Assembly (NCBI GenBank): GCA_031308135.1
Contig: JAHLJT010008756.1
Coordinates: 70,901,821 to 70,965,820 of the forward strand
Length of the DNA stretch: 64,000 bases
Source: Acheta domesticus
Taxonomy: Eukaryota; Arthropoda; Insecta; Orthoptera; Gryllidae
Direction: 5' to 3'
A model generated the notes under the pieces. That model was given only the letters and a program-made list of their open reading frames with translations. It made no database searches and was not told where the DNA came from. Of the stretch, positions 1-11,390 are shown piece after piece (position 1 is the stretch's first letter; each line of letters opens with the position of its first letter). Both the position numbers and the translations under genes were made by a program.

Positions 1-1039
1 TAAAGATTCAAAGTTAATTTGGAAACAAATTTAATTACTAAACTTTTGTTGTTGACAAAATGGATACTCAGACATCGCGATTATTTTGGTGCGATTTACC
101 ACCACCAGCCATTATGTATTAGTATTCATAGTAAGTATTCATAACAAAAATGGCTAATACTTTATAATTAGTGCCATTAAAAACGGTTTTGATATATGAA
201 CGGTTTCATGCACCGAAAAAGGTAGTTTATAATTCGGACATATACAAGTTGATACTGTGTTAACCATTTGCAATATTTTATAAAACCAGCACTTTTATGC
301 CAAAATGAACGATATTATTTGTTTTGTAGTTTTAAAACGAATAATTGCACAACCTATTTGCAACGACCTATTTGCAGGTATTTTCAATCTGGTTTATGCA
401 ATTAATTTGTGTATTACCAATATTAGTGTCGTACAAAACATTTTTTCTAATTTTAACTTTAGCTCTAATTTTTTATTTTTTTGTGAGAATTTCTAGAAAA
501 TTTTCTCACGATAGCATGAGTAGAAATTAGAAATGTACATTAGTTCCTCCGATCGTTATGTTGCCCGGTTTCATAAGCAATTGAAAGTTAACACTCAACC
601 TACATCGGAAGCAAGATTTACGGACCTTAGTAGTTGCTTACAGTTCACTTTCAAAGCAACGTCTACTTCAGTGGACTAAAATGGTCTCATCACACGTTCG
701 GGATACATGTCTCTTATATCCTTCAGGATTTGAACATTTCGTGAATATAATGTTCTGAAAGTCGCCAATGGTCATCCAGGTGAGATTCACTTCCTCTCAT
801 TCGTAACTAAAACGTTTAACAAAACTGGATTCAGTTAAGGTTTACGCATCAGAACATTTAAGATATGGTTAATCACGAGGTATCCAAAGTAAACAAGGAT
901 TCGAGGGGTTTTCTTTTCCGTAGCTGATGTACCCGCGGGACAATGGCTACGGTCGATTACATTTACTGGGGTTATGTGGACACTCGTCTCGTAACTAACG
1001 TAATCTGATTACTAAAGTTTGGAAAAATATTTAATATGA
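1..1039. other. AT-rich DNA, no gene recognised
   Basis: I see only short ORFs of about 60 codons here, with no protein motif, splice-bounded frame or RNA gene. Composition is AT-rich with runs of A and T. Nothing repeats elsewhere in the window that I could detect by eye. It is probably intergenic or intronic. Confidence 0.5.
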
Positions 1040-1260
1040 AACGTCAAAATATGTACATAAATATGTAATGAAAACAGTAAAAATATGTAAAAAATATGTA
1101 AAATCGGTTGTAATACTATGTAATATTAAAATACACTCATTATAAAATCTATTTTCATAATATAAAATTTAATTGATAAAATATTTCTAAACAAATTTTA
1201 AAAATAATGCAAAGAACGTTTTTAAAATTATTTGAAGAGTACACGTTTATGCAAATTTTC
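1040..1260. repeat. Dispersed AT-rich repeat, copy 1
   Basis: This stretch aligns by eye, in the same orientation, with 20120-20335. Shared blocks include ATAAATATGTAATGAAAACA, GTAAAAATAT, TATGTAAAATCGG, TATGTAATATTAAAATACAC and TTTTAAAAAT.ATTTG.AGAG. Divergence is moderate with small indels. No ORF or terminal repeat is visible, so the class of element is unknown. Sequence on both sides differs between the two copies, so both ends look like insertion or truncation boundaries. Confidence 0.7.
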
Positions 1261-3420
1261 CACCAGACAACCTTCCCATCAATAGTATAATCTTCATATA
1301 TCGCTATCCAGTTCTGTAGTTTAGTAGCCAGACTAGACGCAGTGTAAGCCATCGTACACACTGGAAATATCTACGACCGGCAAATATTAATCACTGCAGC
1401 GTGCAGCATTCTCATCGAAGTGTTACACGTCAACTAACGCCAAGGTTTCTCGGAAATTGGGGGTAATGGTAACGAAACGCGGCGTCAGTGATACTTTTCC
1501 CACCTAAAGGTGAACGCCCACTTCCCGCTACTGAGATAATTGTAGCATGCGCACTAACTGAGAACTTCCGACCGCATGCGTCTTCAAATAGCGCTCCTCG
1601 AGTAGATAGCACAAAATAATAGTGTAGGGAAAATGCTGATTTTTTTCAAAATATTTCTTTTCATAAAAATATATAATAAAATTGAAGGAAATTGATAGAA
1701 TAACAAATACTTTGCGAAAATTACAAAAAATGTAAAATACCTAATACAGTACTAAATATTTAAAAATATGCAACGAAAAATTAGATTACCAATATTACAA
1801 TTTTGAGAACGGTAAGTAGAAAGACAAAACATGTAATTACATAAAAATCCTGTCTTTGCTGATTACAACACGAGATTGAAGATTATCAAACTCGGCCTGG
1901 CGACTTTTGGATCGCGCATAGCTTCTATTTACTGCGTTCTCAATAGACCCAAATACAAACAGAACGTTTGGAAGAGTGCGTATTTTTCATTACAAGGCCA
2001 TTGGTATTTTACAGATTAATATACGCTATTTGGCAGTGAGTTTCATTGGGAGCGATGGAGAAATATCAGTTTGGCAGACGATTAGATGCATAAGAATTAC
2101 CTACAATGACGATCCAAAAATGGAGCCATTCATTATTTCAACATTATTAATGTAAAACGTCAATCCAAAACGTGTATAAAACTAACAAATAATTTTTGTT
2201 AGCTGTTGCACCACTGACAGCATACCATGCCCCTGCTAATGCTAAAAGGCAACCAAAAGGGAAAGGTGACATGAACGCAAAGATAAGGAACGAACTAAGA
2301 TTGGAAGAATTCCGATTCATATCTTCAAATTATGAATGGTACGATAATGGAAATCATTAACGATTAATGGTAACTTCGGAGCGAGTAAAAAGGGTAGTAC
2401 CTAATACAGTGAAGATTGTAACAATATAACAAGAGAGGAATGTTAAACTATCGAAGACACGACATAAAATTAATAACTTGTATCAACTTTTGGCGACGAA
2501 GCGTGACAAAGGGTACGTTCTTTGCAAAAATAATGCTAATACGATTTTTTTAAGTGAGCGATGACATTAAGTCATTATTAGACCTCCTGTCTTATAAAAT
2601 AAACCTTTTAAGAATGGTTAGAACATTTCGGAGGCCAAGAGGAATTAATTATTAATTAAGAGGTGTAACAATGACCTAATATCATCAGCCACTTTAAAAA
2701 CTCGAAGAATATGTTCGAAGGATAACTCTAAAATTAGATTATGTTTGCTGAACAAACAAATCGCCAATTTTCTTATGGCTAAGTCAATTCATATTGCTTG
2801 TTAATTTCTCAGTCGACGCCGAGGCTTTCATCCACTTCGATTAGAATAACGAAAATATTCCAATGGAGTTTACAATAAAATGAAGACATGGCGTACCTTT
2901 TATCCTTCCCTCACATAGCTACTATAAAATAATTTATACTGAGTTAAAGATGCGTATTCTAGGCATCATCGTGTTTCATTTGTCTGTTCTTCAGCTTGTA
3001 AGAAAAAAACGCTCGCGCAACAGTTGGCGACACTGCGGGAGTGGAGCGGTGGTGAGGAAGAAATGAATGTTGGAATTAGGGTTTTGTGAGAAAATGGCAG
3101 AAATTTGGAGCGTGGCTGCGGAAGGAAACAGGCCAGCAAGTGGGAACAGGTGGAGGATGAAAGCAGCAGGTCATCCACCGAGAGGGAGCAGAACAGAAAT
3201 TGAGTGCATCTCCGAGACAAGGGTGATAAACGTGGTGAGGGACTGGTAGACCAAGGACGACGGGGGAGGAAAGCTGGTTGGAGAGAGGAGTTGGCGGGAA
3301 AAGGAGAACAAGAGGGAACTAGCAGCGCGTCCAGGATGGCGTACGCGAGGTTACAGCGGAGAAGAAACTATGGTTGGTCGGAAGGCTTTTTTTAGAGCAG
3401 AAATGATGGATCGGTATGGA
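1261..3420. other. Unassigned DNA, no gene recognised
   Basis: Mostly AT-rich, with a more GC-balanced stretch around 1430-1610 and a purine-rich plus strand from about 2990. ORFs are short (60-84 codons) and overlap on both strands, as expected by chance. No motif, RNA gene or repeat copy was recognised. Confidence 0.4.
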
Positions 3421-3428
3421 TGAGAATA

Positions 3429-3760
3429 GCAAGCGACAGGGCGGTAGGGTGGCAGGGCGACAAGGTGGCAGGGCGACAGGATGGATCGACGACAGGGCGA
3501 CAGAGCGGCAGGATGGCAGGGCGACAAGGCGGTAGGGCGAGAGAGTGGAAGGGCGACAGGGAGGTAGATCGGCAAGGCCACGGCGGTAGAACGACAGGGT
3601 GGCAGGGCGGCAGGGTAGTAGGACGGAAGGGGTGGGTGACTGCGCGATTGGGCGGCAGAATGGCAGGGCGACAGAGTGGAGGGGTGCAAGAGAGAAGGGC
3701 GGCAGGGTGGCAGGGCCAGAGGGCGGAAGGGAGGTAGGGTGGCGGGGCGGCTGGGCGTTT
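3429..3760. repeat. G-rich degenerate minisatellite
   Basis: The plus strand is built of short variants of GGCAGGGCGACAGGGCGGTAG: units of about 8-10 bases with core GGCAGGG/CGACAGGG/CGGTAGGG, repeated imperfectly some 30-40 times. Repeats of this kind leave several frames open; the long ORFs on both strands (for example 3351-3932 on minus, proline/leucine-rich) are explained by this bias and are not taken as genes. Regular GGG runs give the strand G-quadruplex potential (inference). Confidence 0.8.
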
Positions 3761-3769
3761 GGGCCTTAG

Positions 3770-4290
3770 CACGTTTAGCGATTGGGCGGCAAGGCGGTTG
3801 GCATTGGGGTGGGTGGCGCGGCCGCGGCGGGGGCGGCGGGACCGGCGGGACGCAGCGGACGCGGCGGACGCGGCGGGGCGGCGGGGGCGGCGGGGGCGGC
3901 GCGGCGGGAGGCAGGGCGGGCCAGACAGACAACGCGGCGTGGCGCGGAGCAGGGCAGTCGCGGATAGAGCGGGTGGCGGCGCGGGCCTGCGGGCGGGTGT
4001 CGAGGTAATGAGGTTTGTTTACGCCGAGTTATGGGCGCGCGGGGCGATGCATCTCGGCCGTCGCGCGGTGTAATTGGGAATTATGGCGGTCATTGCTCAC
4101 GGGGCCCGCGCCCCCCGCCGCGCCCAATATTCGGCGTCCTAATGAAGGCCCGTGCTCGCGTTCCGCGCGCTCGTAAACATGATAAACACACAGCGGCGAC
4201 CGCCAATCGCGACACCCGCCCTAATGGGGCTCCCCGACGGGGATTCCCGTGCCGTCCTCCTCGAAGTCCTAGAGTCCTCGACCGGGACGC
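3770..4290. other. CpG-rich island
   Basis: A very GC-rich block with many CG dinucleotides and GGCGGGGGCGG-type runs (about 3820-3930), followed by less repetitive GC-rich sequence to about 4290, just before the SINE tail. Overlapping open frames of about 90-110 codons exist on plus but have no recognisable domain. It could be a promoter, a 5' UTR/first exon or a conserved regulatory island; no TATA or splice evidence decides. Confidence 0.4.
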
Positions 4291-4296
4291 CTTTCT

Positions 4297-4852
4297 GATT
4301 GATTGATTGATTGATTAGTGATTCCGAGCACATCAACTGCTAAGGTCATTAGTCCTGAAAGTGTAGTGTATGTTGTTTTCCTCGAGAGGTGGCGGTGATC
4401 TTCCTCCGCTGAATGGCAGGATCCGGCGTCGACTTTCAGCTAGCGGGGTTTTCCCCAACCAGGTATTTCCCACTAACGGGGCCCCGCTTCAACCGGAACA
4501 AAGTTTAAACTCCCGACCGGTCTCTTGGCATGGCAAGTGTGGTCGTGTAGTGCGTGAGTGTAAGTGTAGGGGGTGAGGATAGGACAAGGAAGAGGAAGGA
4601 AAAATTGTGTGCGGTCCACCACCCGTTTGTTAGGGTACTTCTCCGACATTCACCTTGTGTTGATCGGGGAAACCACGAAAAACCACGATCAAATCAGCCG
4701 GCCGTTAGAATTCTCCTCCACACCGATTGAATTTCACCCAGCTGACAAGCTAGTATCGAAAATTGTGCCACCGTCGAGACTAGAACTTACAACCTCCCTG
4801 TCACAGACACTGCAGTGACATCAGCTGATGCCCTGAGCCACCTCGCCCGGTG
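4297..4852 (-). mobile_element. tRNA-derived SINE, full-length copy (minus)
   Basis: Read on the minus strand, the element begins near 4850 with a tRNA-like head (GAGGTGGCTCAGGGCATCA as A-box region, then a degenerate B-box near 4770), passes through a body of about 450 bp and ends in a (GATT)n-type tail (four GATT units at 4297-4312 on plus). Body landmarks shared with the other copies are the segments around 4400-4500 (GGTGGCGGTGATCTTCCTCC; GCTAGCGGGGTTTTCCCCAA) and 4560-4700 (GTGAGTGTAAGTGTAGGGG; CCACGAAAAACCACGATCA). At about 555 bp it is long for a SINE. Ancient copies would need LINE enzymes in trans. Confidence 0.8.
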
Positions 4853-6235
4853 CGCCTTTCAGCGTTGGCGTTTCGATGTTCACTTTTTTGTGTATGTGGT
4901 GTGTTAACATGGTTGGTTTAAGTATTAAGTTTAGGAAGAGCAATTGACAACTTCTTGCAGCCATTTTGAGAAGCTTGGCTTGCGCATTTCCAATCTTAGC
5001 TTGCGCAGGAACTCCAGACGTATGTTTTATGGGGTCTCGCGACAATCATTTACGTTTCATGGCGGATCTTGTTGGAGACACACTCATGCGGATTCAGGGG
5101 AAATTGTCTGGTGAGAATGGGAGATAATCCCATCGCCCGCTCCTTTTTAAAAGATATAGGTGAGGATAGGCTGTGACAGGAATTTCCTGCGTGGTATAAG
5201 ACCTGTGGTTTAAGATATTGCTGCAGCAACGGTATGAAATTGATTGGAAGGAACTAAGGGAACAATCTATCAATTCAGGTGAAATCATGAATGGCCATGC
5301 AGAGAGTGGTCTGCCGATACTCTGTCACTAGATAGTGGAGAAAAACCTCCATTATTGGGACTCCAACTCAGATTCTTCAAGTCAACGTAAGTTTAGGTTC
5401 GGCGTCGCAAGTACGTATATACCTTTTACTCTCCGTCTCCAGCTTAAGTGAAAGCTCATGGGTCTGGCAAACGAGTACTTCGGAATTCTGGACTTCTGTT
5501 GGTTATAATATATCAGCAATCAAGGTAGCAAACGTAATGTATTATATTGTAACTTTTTTTGCAAACTTACGAACTTGATTTTAGTATTGATAATGTATAT
5601 TCCATGGCTTTTACATTGTCGCGGCATCAGCATTCAAGTTAGTTTTTGTACTATAAAGCATATGCAGAAAAATGCTCTCAAAACAAACAAAAATTTGAAA
5701 TTTCAAGATAGTTGCGATTTCACTGCTTTCGCAAAAGATGATTCATGCAGGATATTCTGAAAAGACAACATTTCTATACTAGGTAATGTGCACCTAAGCG
5801 CATCATTTCTTTTAGGCAAGATATGAATGTATGTGTAATATTAACACAATTGTAATTGAGTAAGCTTTTCTAAAGTTAGTCATTGATATTTCACACGACA
5901 TTTCAACGTTTTGTGAAACTTTGAGCAATATGAAAGTCACTGTTCTCATCTTCCAAAATCATCAACAAGACTATTCTCTTCCTATAGCAAAATTTAAGTA
6001 ACAGAGAAACAATCTTAAATATCTATATCATGACCAATTTCAAACCCCTACTCTTCACCAAAAATCCACCAAATCACTAGAATTATACAATTCAAAACAT
6101 TACGTTCTGTATTTCCGTTAGTTTAAACATTTCAAGTTCACGAACTTTGAAAACGATTTATTGAGAATTGACAATCAGCCGAGGGGAACGCTTAATATTT
6201 ATATGGTCCGACTCATTAATCAAACTATAATACGA
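4853..6235. other. Unassigned DNA, no gene recognised
   Basis: GC-balanced to about 5480 and AT-rich afterwards. ORFs are at most about 60-75 codons with no motif. I found no repeat partner elsewhere in the window. Confidence 0.4.
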
Positions 6236-6239
6236 AGCT

Positions 6240-6610
6240 CGACCTACGCCCAGGCTTGTAGTCCGTTTCCAGGCAATGTCCCCACGTGAGTGCGTTCTCC
6301 GATTGTAAATCTTCCACCAAACGCATACATTTGTTTTCGGGAATTCCGGCCCATGTGGGACGCCGCATTTTCTTCCGGGCGAGCGCCGTGCTTTACGGCC
6401 GCGGCCCTGATTGGTGTCCCACGGGGAGCGCTGGAAACTGAACCGCGGCGCGGCCCACGCGGGTGTCGTAGAAGGTCGTGGGAACGGAGCCCTCTGCATC
6501 GACGCCCTGACATCCTCGCCTGCCGTGGGTGGACATCCCGCTCGAGGTCCGCATCTTCAATCACGACCGTTACAGAAAAAGAAATTGGGAGGTCAAACCT
6601 TGGGAGAAAA
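6240..6610. other. GC-rich island with apparently unique sequence
   Basis: GC-rich, CpG-containing block between AT-rich flanks. Frames of about 106-113 codons are open on both strands, which is typical of GC-rich sequence; none shows a recognisable domain. Non-repetitive character and sharp composition change make it a candidate regulatory island or an exon of an unknown gene; I cannot decide between these. Confidence 0.35.
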
Positions 6611-8300
6611 AAGTGTTAAGGTGTGTTGGAGGGGACGTCAATGAAGCCGCTAATTCAAAAGAGTCAGGTCGTATTGTGGTGAGGCATAGAAGCCACGCAG
6701 GCATACAAAATGAACGGTTTTTTTTTTGTTGTACATTTTTTTCTCAGTTAAGTCAAAATATTAGCGTATGTAATCACATCTCAATCATTATTCTCATTAT
6801 GAAAATTACTCTTACATTTTTTTTAAATTTTCAAGCTCACATTTAAAAGATATTATTAATAACCTCTTATAAAAACGTTCACAAAATTTGACGCACACTT
6901 TAAGTTATTCAACACCATTTTTGACTTAACCCTGCACTGACACACACACACGTTCACATACACATTCACAATTTATTATTTAAAACAAAAAAATGAACAC
7001 TCAGATTTGTGCTACTCTATACTTTAATTTGAATGAATCATAAAAAGGAACTCCTATTTGCTCGACCTGCTCTAAATCGTTACATTTATATATTTTGAAC
7101 AGATTTTACTGTCATCACAGTAATGTTATTCATGAAACAACATTTCATACTATTTTATATAATTTTGCAGGGAAATTATGTATTTATCACACAATTGTGT
7201 TTGCACGGAATTTAAATATCACAAATAATACATACTTGTGCTCTGTGGTCTCCACACATTTATCTTCCACATTTACTTGACTTATTTTTTGTTCAGTCTT
7301 TCGCTATAGGAAAAATTGTTATCCTCTGTCACACCTGATAATATATTTATATACCGTAATAATCACTAAAACAGTAGCTTAATTTGCATGGGTCACAAAG
7401 CCTGAGAGTAGCAAATGTTTTTGATAAAACAAACAGCATAGGGTTTCACATACCTCAATGTGCTTGTGATGGGTTAAACATAGTTTACTTATTCAACAGT
7501 AGGATAGTGACGACTACTTCTTAGCTACGGCCATCATCTCCCGGGGTTTTATAACTAATCTTCAACGGCTTCCTCCAAGAACCTCCACATCCGTCGCCGT
7601 GTCGCAAGATCACACTATTGTGTGGGTGGCGGCTGTGAGTCCTGAAAGATTGTGTGTATCTACCTTCTATTGCATCACACTCACGTCGATGTCGTTGCTC
7701 TATAATTTCTGGAAAGCACATAATGATGACAAACTGTACTCATGAACTTGAGACCGAGGCACAGACTACAAGCCAAAATCTCACATGTGTGGGTGCTGAC
7801 ATCTGCCCCGGTCATGGTAGTACACTGTCTGCCTAATGAACGCTCCTTGGAGCGAGGTGAAACGCTGACTGCTGAGAGGAGCTTTGTGTGCGGTTTCTCT
7901 GCCAACGGCAGTCCGCCACCGCGGGGAAGATGTAGTCGAGAAAAGAGAATTCAATGCGCGTGTAAGCAACAAACTCGGTGTGGGTTAACTTTAATCGAAG
8001 AGCTAATCTTACAATGGGGTTGACCGTCGAAAACGTTTCTTAGATTAAAAAACCCTTCATGATTCGTATAATTTTTAATGACGTCGAATTCTTGCAAAAC
8101 ATTAACTGTTAATTATATGCATGTAATGTTAAAATCTGCAAAAATAGTAGTATGTCATAATACTATAAAAACGTGAAGTTAAAACATAGGAGAGGACCAA
8201 GTGGCAAACATTTTTCTTTAAAAAGGTGTTATGAGAAAATATACGTTTATTCGTAATACACTAGTAAAAGAACTCAATGATACCCCTAATATGGAGTTGC
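6611..8300. other. Unassigned DNA, no gene recognised
   Basis: AT-rich from about 6720 to 7500, then GC-balanced from about 7540 to 8030, where short overlapping ORFs on both strands (60-93 codons) lack recognisable domains. A short CA-rich stretch lies near 6940. No RNA gene seen. Confidence 0.4.
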
Positions 8301-8304
8301 TAGA

Positions 8305-8362
8305 ATAAAAAAATCCGACACCATCGGGAATCGAACCTTAGAACATCCCGGTCGAAGACATG
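8305..8362 (-). mobile_element. tRNA-like SINE head fragment (minus)
   Basis: The minus strand reads a perfect pol III B-box, GGTTCGATTCC, within a segment (TTCTAAGGTTCGATTCCCGA) similar to the head of the long SINE at 27068, followed by a GGTGTCGGA segment. No good A-box or closed cloverleaf is seen, so it is called a SINE fragment and not a tRNA gene. Confidence 0.45.
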
Positions 8363-9104
8363 GGCAAAGATAACAGTTGAATCGATATGTTAAATAAGCC
8401 TTCATGTCCACTCCCTTCGATTTTTCATAATGAAAATACTGAATTGTTTTACAACCGATTCTGCACCAAACGAAAACTTTAACCAAATGTTACATCCACA
8501 GTTCGCAGCGGACATGAGAGAATTTAATACCAGTCGATGTGTCTATAAATATTATATCGTGTGATCAACTTTATCACACGATAACTTGAATTTTGTTCTC
8601 GCATCTACATAATCTTTTGTGATTTACGTGAATCGTAGTATTTGTAAATAGGTCTCTTGGTAATTAGGTGGGAAAAATTTAAATAGATAACGTCATCAAA
8701 TTTAACCAAAGATAAAAAATAAGACGCTTTATTAAACTACTAATCTGAACGGGTTTAATGACAGGATATTTTATTTTCTTCTTGTCTTCTTTGAGAGCGT
8801 CCATTGTAGAACCGCACATTTGTTGGAACAAATGTAGTTTTCTATCAATATCGTTCTCATAATCATAGCTCAAGTCGCAGCTCAAGTTAGTAAACTCGTC
8901 TTTCTTGTTCCGGAGTTGAATTGTAAAACCATACTGTTGGTCATACCAAGAATTAGCCTTGGAAATTCATTATTTTCCATTTTTGATGGAGATTTTGAGG
9001 ATATAGAAAATAAATGCAACTAAAAAATGTGCCAAATGATGGTAGTACCAGATTTGATGTACAGGAACGAGTCACAGGTGTGGTCAAGAGAAATATAAGT
9101 AATA
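8363..9104. other. AT-rich DNA with one short hairpin
   Basis: No gene recognised. An 11-bp perfect hairpin lies at 8555-8583 (TATCGTGTGAT, 7-base loop, ATCACACGATA); it is short and may be chance or an element remnant. Confidence 0.4.
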
Positions 9105-9365
9105 TACAAGCTTCTTAAATGAGACTTCTAAGAGCAGTAAACCCTTCCTAGACCAGGTCCAAAATGAAAGCATCCGAAAAGACCTCAACATTTTCTCCGT
9201 ATTAAATAAAATAAAGGGAAAACGTTCAGCGTGGACAATACACCTAAACAGGATGAAAGACGATAGATTCAAAAAGTGGCCTATAATTGACCAGCTGGAC
9301 AAAAGGATTCTGATTGTGCAAGGCAACGATGGAATGAAGCCAGAACAGGCCTTCTGGCCTAATTC
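9105..9365 (+). pseudogene. LINE C-terminal fossil (non-LTR retrotransposon)
   Basis: Two plus frames joined by a frameshift near 9145 give the typical C-terminal tail found after the reverse transcriptase in several LINE groups: MRLLRAV in the first frame, then a segment beginning LDQVQNESIRKDLNIF and continuing IHLNRMKDDRFKKW in the next. Known relatives read like 'DxxRNEDIRKELxIF...HLxRMxDNR.PK'. Purine-rich GAAAGAAGAAAAAG follows at about 9366-9388, a plausible 3' tail. The upstream reverse transcriptase domain is absent, so this is a 5'-truncated, dead copy. The clade (Jockey, CR1 or RTE-like) is not resolved. Confidence 0.7.
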
Positions 9366-9537
9366 TTGAAAGAAAGAAGAAAAAGATTGTCTTCAAGTAC
9401 CAGTATTCACTCACACACTCATCTGTGAAATATATGCCATGACGAATTCATTTGTGACGTCACGTTGATATGTATCGTTAGTTTAGAAAGTCAACATTGA
9501 AATATAAGAAGTGTTTTATATGTAACGTCAAAAAAGT

Positions 9538-9930
9538 CTAATTTTTAATGAAATCTCTAGAAAATAAGTGTCTCCTATTTTGTGCTTTGAAATTGTGCTT
9601 TGAAGTGAATTGTGAGTAAATTGGTGTCGAACACTCGCTGGCCGGTATGCAGTCAAGAATACAAGCACCGCTCATCATGAGATTCATGAGCGCACCTCCG
9701 GCTGCGAGGGCCATTGAGTGCTGAGACACCTCGACCTCATAAATGCGACCTGCAGCCAGGGCTCTCCTAGCCTCCTGCACAGGTCGCCTACGCCATATAC
9801 GGTCGTCTCTTCTGCGGCGGTAATCGGTTAAGGTTGGCGGGATGTCGGCGTGCAGCAGTGCAAGGTGAAGCGTACATCTCCGGACGAAAGAGATAGTTTC
9901 CACTTTTGCAACGATAATTATCTTAAACAT
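9538..9930 (-). CDS. Unidentified ORF, possible exon or element fragment
   Basis: An open frame of 130 codons on the minus strand sits in a GC-balanced block (about 9640-9900) flanked by AT-rich DNA. The central part is rich in Arg and Ala (DYRRRRDDRIWRRRPVQEAR, then RRALAAGRIYEVEVSQHS); it has no domain I recognise. The length is above the background of the surrounding AT-rich sequence, but no promoter, splice sites or homologous copy supports it. It could be a chance ORF, an exon or decayed transposon coding. Confidence 0.2.
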   Translation of the reverse strand: MFKIIIVAKVETISFVRRCTLHLALLHADIPPTLTDYRRRRDDRIWRRRPVQEARRALAAGRIYEVEVSQHSMALAAGGALMNLMMSGACILDCIPASECSTPIYSQFTSKHNFKAQNRRHLFSRDFIKN

Positions 9931-10740
9931 AAACTGTTCAATATGTCAATCGAACATGGCATAAAGTGAGAATATTGTTCTAATATAAACCAGTGTCACA
10001 CCACGCGTTAATTTGTATTAATATTAACTAAATAAACTTTGAACAACAATGGTTAAACATTGTTTAGAGTTTTATGATTAAATTTACGTACAAACGAATT
10101 TTTAAAAGAAAAACAGTTTTAAATCGCAAACAAGAATCTTACTTTTTACAAGTAATCATTTGTCCATTATTCATTTAAACTCCTAGAACTATGTAATAGT
10201 GCCTACTATTAAAATAACCTTTCACCTAAATTATTATTTATTGTTTATGTTTAAGATATATTTGCAGAATTCAAAAATGTTTCAAGTATCTGCATGGATA
10301 TGTCATTTATATGCTGTAAAATTAAATAAATTATTCATATCTTACCCAAATTGCATTCAATCCGAGAATAAATAGAAAAAGTGTTTCAGAACATTTATTT
10401 TTCTTAGAATGCAATAGCCACTTGTAAACACCGAGACCCGATGAAACTCAAAGTAGTGGTGCTTCCAAAGCACATACATCCTCGCACTGCTTCTATATGG
10501 TCCTAAATGCTATTCCACTACTTCATAAACCAGCAAAAGTGTTTTCTACCAGCAAACATTTTCCTTTCTGAGACCTGAAATCCGATTCTCAAAGTTAACG
10601 AACCGGCACTTATACTACTACACCATACTAGCACCGCATGGGCGAACAGAGCCATAAAAAGAATCGAACCGAACTATAAAATGGTAAATGCATGATAAAG
10701 AAACAATTGATACGATGGCACATACGAGAACGTCTGTGCC
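9931..10740. other. AT-rich DNA, no gene recognised
   Basis: Short ORFs only; no RNA gene, no terminal repeats and no clear repeat partner. Confidence 0.4.
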
Positions 10741-10744
10741 ATTC

Positions 10745-11390
10745 TATAGCACCACTAGTTTATTTATTTATATATATATTTTAAAATAGTTTTTGAAATT
10801 GTCGAAAAATTGGCGATGTCAACGAAAATGATACCTCCATCATTCCCTTAAACGTTCTTCTCACTATTCAACAACGAACTTAAATCAAAAAATTTGGAGC
10901 CATTTTCTTTTTACTTTGAAAATCTCCGACGAGCTCCATGTAAAGTACCCCCAAAAATTAAAATATCAGTTTGAAATTCCAAGAGCCTTGACGCTAATAA
11001 AAACGATTGGGGAATATCAATTTTGAAGAAAATCGGCGGAACGGTTTAGGCGTTGACCACAGAAGGACAGACGGACGGACGTTTTGCCGTCAATCGATTT
11101 TTAAGTATAAAGAAGCAACAAATCATGGATTTTGACAACATCAAGAGATAAAGAATTTTCCCCCCTAAATTTAGGAATAGGTTTTATCGAATTTTTCCTC
11201 ACCAGACTGCAGCTATAAGAGATTTTCTGGCGAAAATTAGCCGTTTTCCGGCGCACGATTACATAACTTTCTCTTCTAACGAAGTATTCGTTAGGCGAGA
11301 AAGTAAAACACTTCACTTCTTTTTCTAATTTGAATCTAGCTACAATAAGGACAAAAAGCTTCCTACCAAAATATCTCAGCATTTGGAGAC
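10745..11390 (+). repeat. Unclassified interspersed repeat, copy 1
   Basis: Shares ordered landmarks with 13190-13930 (+) and, in reverse complement, with 50555-51720. These are a GGAGCC..TTTT.ACTTT block, a CCATGTAAAGTACCCCCAAAA block, GGACAGACGGACGGACGTTT followed by GCCGTCAATCGATTTTT, an ATCATGGATTTTGA block and a GCGAGAAAGTAAAAC block near 11300. The ORF at 11101-11382 on minus lies inside the repeat and has no recognised domain. No terminal inverted repeat or RT domain was seen; the element class is unknown. Confidence 0.65.

Noticed and set aside
3351..3932. 193-codon Pro-rich ORF on minus
   Set aside because: It is the complement of the G-rich minisatellite and CpG island; composition alone keeps several frames open and there is no unique domain.
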